A stretch of DNA of 25,212 nucleotides from 66-474 sp051961995 (GTDB taxonomy: Bacteria; Pseudomonadota; Gammaproteobacteria; Xanthomonadales; Rhodanobacteraceae), in assembly GCA_051961995.1 (NCBI GenBank), contig JBQCCR010000025.1, positions 1-25,212 on the forward strand. The letters are read 5' to 3'. Below, piece by piece: positions 13,630-19,222 of this stretch. Both the position numbers and the translations under genes were made by a program. The notes under the pieces are model-generated. The model was not told the origin of the DNA, made no database searches, and worked only from the letters and a program-made list of their open reading frames with translations. Positions within the stretch are counted from its first letter, which is position 1, and each line of letters begins with the position of its first letter.

Positions 13630-14139
13630 CTAGCTGCGCGAACGCGAACCCCTGCGGGCGCTCGTGCGCCTGCGGCCGCCCCTTCGCACGCCGACCTTTG
13701 TCGCCCCGCGCTTGACCGAAGCACCGGATTTACGCGCAGCGCTTGCCCGTTTGCGAGACGAGCCCGACTTCTTCGAAGCCGACTTGCGGCCCGACGAGGA
13801 TTTGCTGGCGGAAGAAGCCTTGCGGCCCGTCCGCGACTTGCCGCTGGCGCTGCTCTTGCGGCCGCTGCCCTTGCGCGCGGAAGATTTGCTCGCATGCTTG
13901 CCGCCGGCCTTCTTTGCGCTCTTGCGGGCTGGTGACTTCCTTGCGGAAGACTTCTTCGCAGCGCCGTGCTTGCGGCCGCTGCCGGATTTCTTGCCGCCCT
14001 TGTCTTGTTTGTTCACGGTTCGCCAGGCGCGCTCCTCGGCTTCGTCTTTCGAAACGCCTCGCTCCTCGTAGCCTTCCTCGATGTGCTGCGCCTTGCGCTT
14101 CTGCTTGCCGGTGTAGCTGGATTTGTCTCCGCGCGGCAT
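13630..14139 (-). CDS. Basic protein: conserved N-terminal domain (annotated elsewhere as plasmid stabilisation protein) fused to a histone-H1-like tail
   Basis: The protein has 169 residues. Residues 1-46 form a conserved hydrophilic domain (SYTGKQKRKAQHIEEGYEER, then DEAEERAWRTVNKQ) found in many proteobacterial proteins loosely called plasmid stabilisation proteins. Residues about 47-169 are almost only Lys, Arg, Ser, Ala and Gly, with repeated SARK, KSS and GRK units, like bacterial histone H1 homologues (AlgP/Hc1 type) that bind DNA. The whole is strongly basic and probably nucleoid-associated. The start at 14139 is well supported by a perfect AGGAGG (14147-14152, 7-base spacing). Nothing here suggests an actual plasmid or toxin partner. 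A stress or stationary-phase role is inferred from the neighbours. The length of the tail is expected to vary between strains because of its repeats. Confidence 0.85.
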   Translation of the reverse strand: MPRGDKSSYTGKQKRKAQHIEEGYEERGVSKDEAEERAWRTVNKQDKGGKKSGSGRKHGAAKKSSARKSPARKSAKKAGGKHASKSSARKGSGRKSSASGKSRTGRKASSASKSSSGRKSASKKSGSSRKRASAARKSGASVKRGATKVGVRRGGRRRTSARRGSRSRS

Positions 14140-14257
14140 GACCTGTCCTCCTTGGCAGTGGAACGGAACGCAAAGCATCATTGTGTGCGCGCTGTTGAGG
14201 ACATGTGATGAAAATGCGTGCCCCACTGCGTGATCCACCACGAATTGCACTTGGCAT

Positions 14258-14263
14258 TACAAT
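14258..14263 (+). promoter_or_regulatory. -10 element of tRNA-Arg
   Basis: TACAAT lies 7 bases before the tRNA-Arg gene, so transcription would start at or next to the first base of the mature tRNA. The bases between (CGCGTCG) are GC-rich, as in stringent promoters. No convincing -35 hexamer is seen. Confidence 0.5.
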
Positions 14264-14270
14264 CGCGTCG

Positions 14271-14344
14271 GGCCCCGTAGCTCAGTTGGATAGAGCGTCC
14301 CCCTCCTAAGGGGAAGGTCGCACGTTCGAATCGTGTCGGGGCCG
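14271..14344 (+). tRNA. tRNA-Arg (anticodon CCT), 74 nt, CCA not encoded
   Basis: The acceptor stem GGCCCCG (14271-14277) pairs with CGGGGCC (14337-14343), with discriminator G at 14344. The anticodon loop is CTCCTAA in a TCCCC/GGGGA stem, giving CCT (reads AGG). The D-arm GCTCAGTTGGATAGAGC and T-loop GTTCGAATC are standard. The bases after the discriminator are CATT, so the CCA end must be added enzymatically, unlike the other two tRNA genes in the window. The 3' end is duplicated at 14444-14474. Confidence 0.95.
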
Positions 14345-14346
14345 CA
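14316..14346 (+). repeat. Left copy of an imperfect 31-bp direct repeat (tRNA-Arg 3' end; possible att site)
   Basis: This segment covers the T-arm and the 3' acceptor strand of tRNA-Arg. It matches 14444-14474 at 29 of 31 positions. The 3' ends of tRNA genes are the commonest attachment sites of tyrosine-recombinase elements. The two copies are 128 bp apart. Confidence 0.7.
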
Positions 14347-14363
14347 TTACTTCAAATCGAAAA

Positions 14364-14385
14364 CTCAGGCGAAAGCGCCCCTGAG
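14364..14385 (+). terminator. Hairpin downstream of tRNA-Arg, possible terminator
   Basis: CTCAGGCG (14364-14371) pairs with CGCCCCTGAG (14376-14385) with one bulged C and an AAAG loop. No T-run follows, so it may end the tRNA transcript only weakly. It lies between the two copies of the tRNA 3' end. Confidence 0.4.
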
Positions 14386-14443
14386 GTTCAACGGATTTCG
14401 CAAGCGACACGTCGAGGGCCAGCTGTCACGTTCCCGCCGGCGT

Positions 14444-14474
14444 GGTCGCATGTTGGAATCGTGTCGGGGCCGCA
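14444..14474 (+). repeat. Right copy of the tRNA-Arg 3'-end direct repeat (possible att scar)
   Basis: This copy has the T-arm and 3' acceptor strand of tRNA-Arg with two changes: C to T in the T-stem, and C to G in the T-loop, so GTTCGA becomes GTTGGA. No 5' half of a tRNA precedes it, so it is not a working tRNA. It looks like the distal end left by an integrated element that was later lost, or a small tandem duplication. Confidence 0.65.
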
Positions 14475-14533
14475 CCTACTGTGCCCAACCTGCAAAGGCC
14501 TCCGTTCACCCGGGGCCGCATCAAGTCGCCTGC

Positions 14534-14539
14534 TACAAT
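14534..14539 (+). promoter_or_regulatory. Candidate -10 element for the aldehyde dehydrogenase gene
   Basis: TACAAT within TGCTACAATG lies 49 bp before the ATG at 14589. The same TGCTACAAT string is found before the cysteine dioxygenase gene. A -35 hexamer is not evident. Confidence 0.45.
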
Positions 14540-14588
14540 GCGCGGCTACCTCGCGCACGTACCGCGGCGCACAAGCTCAGGAGCCCCC

Positions 14589-16121
14589 ATGTCCCACGCC
14601 ATCCTGCAAGCCCTCGGATTGGGCGAAAGCCATTCCGGCACGTATCTCGGCCACGGCGAGTGGTCGCAGACCAACGACGCCGGCGCGATCGAGTCGCTCA
14701 ATCCCGCCACCAACGACGTACTCGCGAAAGTGCACGCGTCGAGTGCGCAGGATTACGAAACCATCGTCAAGCGCGCGCAGACCGCATTCGAAACCTGGCG
14801 CAACACGCCGGCGCCGCGCCGCGGCGAGGCCGTGCGCCTGTGCGCGGAAGCGCTGCGCGCGCACAAGGATGCGCTGGGCTCGCTGGTCGCGCTGGAGATG
14901 GGCAAGATCAAGCCGGAAGGCGATGGCGAAGTGCAGGAGATGATCGACATCGCCGACTTCGCCGTCGGCCTGTCGCGCCAGCTGTACGGCCTCTCGATGC
15001 ATTCAGAGCGCCCCGGCCATCGCATGTACGAGCAGTGGCATCCGCTGGGGCTGGTCGGCATCATCAGCGCATTCAACTTCCCGGTCGCGGTGTGGAGCTG
15101 GAACGCGTTCGTTGCGGCGGTCTGCGGCAACATCTCGATCTGGAAACCCTCGCCCAAGACGCCGCTGTCGGCGATCGCTTCCATGCAGATCTGCAACCAG
15201 GCGCTGAAGGCCGGCGGTTTCCCGGACATCTTCTTCCTGTTCAACGATGCGGGCACGGAACTCTCGAAGAAGTTCGTGGACGACCACCGCGTCGCGCTGA
15301 TCAGCTTCACCGGTTCCACCGCGGTCGGCCGCGAAGTCGGCGCGCGCGTGGCGCAGCGCATGGGCCGTCCGCTGCTGGAGCTCGGCGGCAACAACGCGAT
15401 CATCGTGGACGAGAGCGCCGACCTGAAACTCGCGATCCCCGCGATCGTGTTCGGCGCGGTCGGCACCGCCGGCCAGCGCTGCACCACCACCCGGCGGCTG
15501 TTCGTGCACCAGGCCATTTACAACGACGTGCTGGCGAAATTGCGCAACGCCTATGCGCAGGTGCAGAAGAAGATCGGCGACCCTACGAGGCCCGAGACGC
15601 TGATGGGTCCGCTGATTGATGCCTCCGCGGTGAAGCGCTTCAGCGATGCCGTCGAGAAGGCGAAAGCCTCTGGCGGCAAGGTCGAGGCCGGCGGCGCGAC
15701 ACTCGACGGCAACGGCAACTTCGTGCAGCCGACCATCATCAGCGGCGTACGCAATGATGATCCGGTGGTGCAGACCGAAACCTTCGCGCCGATCCTGTAC
15801 GTGATGCCGTTCGAAACACTCGATCAGGCGATCGCGATGCAGAATGCGGTGCCGCAAGGCCTGTCGTCCTCGATCTTCACCAACAACGTGAAGTCGTCCG
15901 AGCGCTTCCTTTCCGCAGTCGGTTCCGACTGCGGCATCGCCAACGTAAACATCGGCACTTCCGGCGCGGAGATCGGCGGCGCGTTCGGCGGCGAGAAGGA
16001 GACCGGCGGCGGCCGCGAATCCGGCTCCGACGCATGGAAGGTGTACATGCGCCGGCAGACCAACACGATCAACTGGTCGGACTCGTTGCCGCTCGCGCAA
16101 GGGATCAAATTCGACCTGTGA
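14589..16121 (+). CDS. ALDH7-type aldehyde dehydrogenase (alpha-aminoadipate semialdehyde dehydrogenase, antiquitin-like)
   Basis: This cytoplasmic NAD(P)-dependent dehydrogenase has 510 residues, the usual length of the group. The general base Glu264 is in LELGGNN and the nucleophile Cys298 is in GTAGQRCTTTRRLF. The cofactor segment FTGSTAVGREVG precedes them. The C-terminal blocks CGIANVNIGTSGAEIGGAFG, ETGGGRESGSDAW and LPLAQGIKF match mammalian antiquitin (ALDH7A1) almost block for block. This supports oxidation of alpha-aminoadipate semialdehyde (piperideine-6-carboxylate) in lysine breakdown. Other ALDH7 substrates, such as betaine aldehyde, remain possible. The start at 14589 follows AGGAG (14579-14583, 5-base spacing); an upstream extension in the same frame has no support. 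The SDR gene follows after 8 bases, so the two are probably an operon. Confidence 0.92.
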   Translation: MSHAILQALGLGESHSGTYLGHGEWSQTNDAGAIESLNPATNDVLAKVHASSAQDYETIVKRAQTAFETWRNTPAPRRGEAVRLCAEALRAHKDALGSLVALEMGKIKPEGDGEVQEMIDIADFAVGLSRQLYGLSMHSERPGHRMYEQWHPLGLVGIISAFNFPVAVWSWNAFVAAVCGNISIWKPSPKTPLSAIASMQICNQALKAGGFPDIFFLFNDAGTELSKKFVDDHRVALISFTGSTAVGREVGARVAQRMGRPLLELGGNNAIIVDESADLKLAIPAIVFGAVGTAGQRCTTTRRLFVHQAIYNDVLAKLRNAYAQVQKKIGDPTRPETLMGPLIDASAVKRFSDAVEKAKASGGKVEAGGATLDGNGNFVQPTIISGVRNDDPVVQTETFAPILYVMPFETLDQAIAMQNAVPQGLSSSIFTNNVKSSERFLSAVGSDCGIANVNIGTSGAEIGGAFGGEKETGGGRESGSDAWKVYMRRQTNTINWSDSLPLAQGIKFDL

Positions 16122-16129
16122 GGACGCCG

Positions 16130-16885
16130 ATGCCATTCGACTTCTCCGGCTACCGCGTGATCGTCGCCGGCGGCAGTCGCGGCATCGGGCGCGCCGTGGC
16201 GCTGGCGTTCGCGGGTTCGGGCGCCGCGGTGTCCATCTGCGCGCGTGGTGCGGGAGCGCTGGAAGAAACGCGCAATGCAATGGCTGCACTCGGTGCGGTC
16301 ACCCATGCACAGAGCTGCGATCTCGGCGATCCGCAGGCGATCAGCACCTACATTGAAGCCGCCGCTGCGGCGCTCGGCGGCATTGATGTGCTGGTCAACA
16401 ACGCTTCGGGTTATGGCTTCGGCGAAGATGACGAATCCTGGCTCGCCGATTTCAATATCGACCTGATGTCCGCTGTGCGCGCATCGCGCGCGGCGTTGCC
16501 GCACCTCAGGCAGTCGCCACAAGGCAGCATCCTGCACACCAGCTCGATCGCGGCGTTCCATCCGCGCCGCAGCGGGCCGCCTTACGCGGCGATGAAAGCT
16601 GCGGTCAGCCACTACACCACTTCGCAAGCGCTCGAACTTGCCGAGCATCGCATCCGCGTCAACGCCATCGCGCCGGGCTCGATTGAATTCGCGGGCGGCG
16701 TATGGGATCGCGTCAGGCAGGAGGATCCGCCGCGTTACGCCGCGGTGCGCGACAGCATTCCGTTCGGCCGCTACGGGACGCCGGAAGAAGTGGCGCAAGT
16801 CGCGCTGTTTCTGGCATCGCCGAGTGCCGGCTGGATCACGGGCCAGACACTGTGCGTGGACGGCGGCCAGGGCCTCAACGGGTAG
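16130..16885 (+). CDS. Short-chain dehydrogenase/reductase
   Basis: This is a classical SDR of 251 residues, cytoplasmic, using NAD(H) or NADP(H). The nucleotide-binding motif is GGSRGIG (14-20) with ICARG after the second strand, where Arg39 hints at NADP preference (inference). NNAS (90-93), Ser138/Ser139 in LHTSS, and Tyr152 with Lys156 in YAAMK make up the active site. The domain ends with GQTLCVDGGQG, normal for the family. The substrate is unknown. The ATG at 16130 lies 8 bases after the aldehyde dehydrogenase stop, with GAGGA just upstream, and pyrD begins 2 bases after the SDR stop. The three are therefore likely co-transcribed, which may mean only shared expression rather than one pathway. 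Confidence 0.9.
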   Translation: MPFDFSGYRVIVAGGSRGIGRAVALAFAGSGAAVSICARGAGALEETRNAMAALGAVTHAQSCDLGDPQAISTYIEAAAAALGGIDVLVNNASGYGFGEDDESWLADFNIDLMSAVRASRAALPHLRQSPQGSILHTSSIAAFHPRRSGPPYAAMKAAVSHYTTSQALELAEHRIRVNAIAPGSIEFAGGVWDRVRQEDPPRYAAVRDSIPFGRYGTPEEVAQVALFLASPSAGWITGQTLCVDGGQGLNG

Positions 16886-16887
16886 CC

Positions 16888-17919
16888 ATGTACGAGCGGA
16901 TCCGTCCACTGCTGTTTGCGCTGGACGCGGAAACCGCGCATCGCTGGACCTTGTACGGCCTCGGCGTCGCGCAGCGCAGCGGGTTGACGCGGATGGTGGC
17001 GCACGCGCCGCCGCGGGATCTTCCGGTGCGCGCGTTCGGATTGGAGTTTCCAAATCCGGTCGGCCTGGCCGCGGGTCTGGACAAGAATGGCGAGCACCTG
17101 GACGCGCTCGGCGCATTGGGTTTCGGTTTCATCGAAATCGGCACCGTCACGCCCAGGCCGCAACCGGGCAATCCGCGCCCGCGCATGTTCCGCCTCCCCG
17201 AGCGCGAAGCGATCATCAACCGGCTCGGCTTCAACAACGATGGCGTGGATGCGCTGCTGCGCAACGTGCAGCGCACGAGCTGGCGCGGCGTGCTGGGCAT
17301 CAACATCGGCAAGAACGCCGTCACGCCCAGCGAGCGCGCGATCGAGGATTATCTCTTTTGCCTCGAGCGCGTGTATCCGCTGGCGTCCTACATCACGATC
17401 AACATTTCCTCGCCGAACACCAAAGGCCTGCGCGACCTGCAAGGCGCGGACGAATTGCCGCGCCTGCTCGGCGCGTTGCGCGAGCGGCATGTGCAACTGG
17501 CGTCGCAACATCGCGCGCGCAAGCCGCTGCTGCTGAAGATCGCACCCGATCTGGATGGATCGCAGATGGATGCGATCGCAACCGCGGTGCTGGACGCCGG
17601 CGTGGATGGACTGATCTGCACCAACACCACGATTGACCGTTCCGCCATGGCGGGCGAGCCGCTGGCGAACGAAGCCGGCGGGCTTTCCGGCAAGCCGCTG
17701 TTCGAGAAGTCCACCGCGATCCTGCGTGGCATGGCCCAGCGCATTGCCGGCAGGATTCCTTTGATCGGGGTCGGCGGCATCCTGAGCGGCGACGACGCCG
17801 CCGGTAAGCTCGACGCCGGCGCCACACTGGTGCAAATCTACACCGGCATGGTGTATCGCGGTCCGTGGCTGCTGACGGAGTGCGTCGAGGAAATCCGCCG
17901 CCGGCTCGATGCAGATTGA
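16888..17919 (+). CDS. pyrD: Dihydroorotate dehydrogenase (quinone), class 2
   Basis: PyrD oxidises dihydroorotate to orotate at the inner membrane, passing electrons from FMN to quinone, in pyrimidine synthesis. The 343-residue protein has the class 2 N-terminal helical membrane-association region (about 1-40, YERIRPLLFALDAETAHRW) and then the FMN barrel. Key segments are NPVGLAAGLDKNGE (56-69), GTVTPRPQPGNPRPRMFRL, NRLGFNNDG (111-119) and NISSPNTKGLR with the catalytic Ser175. LICTNTT, GGLSG and the phosphate-binding GVGGI and YTGMVYRGP blocks follow. The length is close to E. coli PyrD (336). The ATG at 16888 is 2 bases after the SDR stop. murB follows after 107 bp, which includes an inverted repeat. 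Confidence 0.96.
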   Translation: MYERIRPLLFALDAETAHRWTLYGLGVAQRSGLTRMVAHAPPRDLPVRAFGLEFPNPVGLAAGLDKNGEHLDALGALGFGFIEIGTVTPRPQPGNPRPRMFRLPEREAIINRLGFNNDGVDALLRNVQRTSWRGVLGINIGKNAVTPSERAIEDYLFCLERVYPLASYITINISSPNTKGLRDLQGADELPRLLGALRERHVQLASQHRARKPLLLKIAPDLDGSQMDAIATAVLDAGVDGLICTNTTIDRSAMAGEPLANEAGGLSGKPLFEKSTAILRGMAQRIAGRIPLIGVGGILSGDDAAGKLDAGATLVQIYTGMVYRGPWLLTECVEEIRRRLDAD

Positions 17920-17947
17920 ACTTCTGGCCCGGCGAGCCATCCCCGTG

Positions 17948-18002
17948 CTGAGGTATCGAAGCACAAGTAGACAAATTCAGCGTTCGCCATTCGATACTTC
18001 AG
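17948..18002. repeat. Inverted repeat between pyrD and murB
   Basis: CTGAGGTATCGAA (17948-17960) and TTCGATACTTCAG (17990-18002) pair over 13 positions, one as G-U, around a 29-base, less GC-rich loop. It may form a terminator-like or mRNA-stabilising structure, or be an operator. A possible -35-like TAGACA lies in the loop (17968-17973), but no convincing -10 is at the right distance. Confidence 0.5.
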
Positions 18003-18026
18003 GGCTGACGGATTGGGACCGACTCC

Positions 18027-19100
18027 GTGATCGATCATTCCAGCGCAGCAACTTCCCAAGTTGACCTCGGCGGCTATGCGCTCCGCGAAGACGCGTCGTT
18101 GCGCGCGCGCAACACGCTGCGGGTGGATGCACGCGCCACGCTGCTGGCGGAAGTGCGCGATGCCGCCGCCTTGCCCAAGCTGTTCAGTTGGCCCGCGGTG
18201 CGCGACATGCGCAAGCTGGTGCTGGGCGAAGGCAGCAACGTGCTGTTCGCCGGCGATTTCGACGGTCTGATCGTCACGCTGAAAACCGGCGGCATCGAAA
18301 TCCGCGGCGAAGATGCAAGTTCTGCGCGCGTGCGCATCGGCGGCGGCGAACACTGGAACGACGTGGTGCGCTGGTCGCTCGCGCATGGTCTGTGCGGGCT
18401 GGAAAACCTCAGCCTGATCCCCGGCACCGCGGGCGCCGCGCCCGTGCAGAACATCGGCGCCTACGGCGTGGAATTGGAGACGTTCGTACACGCGGTCGAA
18501 GCGTTCGACCTGCGTGAACATCGCACCGTTGCGTTCGCCGGAAACGAGTGCTCTTTCGCCTACCGCGACTCGCGCTTCAAGCGAGAACCGGATCGCTGGC
18601 TGATCACTTCGCTGGAACTGGACCTTCCCAAATCACGCGAACCGATGCTGGATTATTCCGGCGTGCGCGAGGAACTCGCTGCGATGAATGTCGCCGGAAA
18701 GCCGGATTCCGCGCAGGTCGCCGAAGCCGTGGTGCGGCTGCGCACGCGCAAGTTGCCCGACCCCGCGCTGATCCCGAACGCCGGCAGTTTCTTCAAGAAT
18801 CCGGTCCTGGCCCGCGAGCATGCGGACGCGCTGAAGCGCCAGCACCCCGCCCTGCCGCTTTGGCCGGTTGACGATTCGCATGCCAAACTGTCTGCCGCGT
18901 GGCTGATCGAAGCGGCAGGATTCAAGGGCGCGCGCGCGGGTGACGCCGGCATCTCCGAACGCCATGCGCTGGTATTGGTGAACCATGGCGGCGCGACCGG
19001 TGCGCAATTGTGGGCGCTGGCGCAGAGCGTGCGCGAAGGCGTGAATGCGCGCTTCGGCGTGATGCTGGATCCGGAACCGCGGATCATAGGCGCGCTTTAG
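18027..19100 (+). CDS. murB: UDP-N-acetylenolpyruvoylglucosamine reductase
   Basis: MurB is the FAD enzyme that reduces UDP-GlcNAc-enolpyruvate to UDP-MurNAc in peptidoglycan synthesis. The 357-residue protein is of the E. coli (type I) class. FAD-binding segments are NTLRVDA, LGEGSNVLF (67-74 region) and IPGTAGAAPVQNIGAYGVEL (131-150). The type I tyrosine/arginine loop is at FAYRDSRFK (178-185). The proton donor is Ser254 in NAGSFFKNP, and Glu350 in LDPEPRI is the second catalytic residue. The substrate-binding block is GFKGARAGDAGISERHALV. The GTG at 18027 is the only good start before the first conserved segment, and no ATG lies upstream in frame. The gene is preceded by an inverted repeat and followed by a diverged intergenic palindrome. 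Confidence 0.95.
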   Translation: MIDHSSAATSQVDLGGYALREDASLRARNTLRVDARATLLAEVRDAAALPKLFSWPAVRDMRKLVLGEGSNVLFAGDFDGLIVTLKTGGIEIRGEDASSARVRIGGGEHWNDVVRWSLAHGLCGLENLSLIPGTAGAAPVQNIGAYGVELETFVHAVEAFDLREHRTVAFAGNECSFAYRDSRFKREPDRWLITSLELDLPKSREPMLDYSGVREELAAMNVAGKPDSAQVAEAVVRLRTRKLPDPALIPNAGSFFKNPVLAREHADALKRQHPALPLWPVDDSHAKLSAAWLIEAAGFKGARAGDAGISERHALVLVNHGGATGAQLWALAQSVREGVNARFGVMLDPEPRIIGAL

Positions 19101-19117
19101 GCCATGCCGTGGGCACC

Positions 19118-19196
19118 TCCCGGTGGTCCCCGCCCCACCCTTTCCCGCGTGGTGAGAGGGAGCCAAGTGCGTAGCGCTTGGCGGATGAGGGGTAGT
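19118..19196. repeat. Degenerate palindromic repeat between murB and the M16 peptidase gene
   Basis: The stretch has C-rich and G-rich ends (CCACCCTTTCCC and GAGAGGGAGCC, then GCGGATGAGGGG). It contains a hairpin GCCAAG (19162-19167) with CTTGGC (19177-19182). It resembles the repeat found inside ccmH at 1991-2135 but has diverged. Confidence 0.55.
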
Positions 19197-19222
19197 TATC
19201 GTTTCGGACAAGGAATGCTTCC

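Noticed and set aside
13650..13990. Tandem repeat or CRISPR-like array
   Set aside because: The regular pattern comes from codons of the Lys/Ser/Ala-rich tail of the basic protein. Units are irregular and there are no spacers of even length.
13630..14139. Plasmid-maintenance or toxin-antitoxin system
   Set aside because: Only the annotation tradition of the N-terminal domain suggests this. There is no partner gene, and the tail is histone-like.
14444..14474. Second tRNA-Arg gene
   Set aside because: Only the T-arm and 3' acceptor strand are present, with a changed T-loop and no 5' half, so it is a repeat and not a tRNA.
10346..14474. Complete genomic island or prophage at tRNA-Arg
   Set aside because: No integrase, transposase or phage gene is present. 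The direct repeats enclose only about 100 bp, and the accessory-looking genes lie on the other side of the tRNA.
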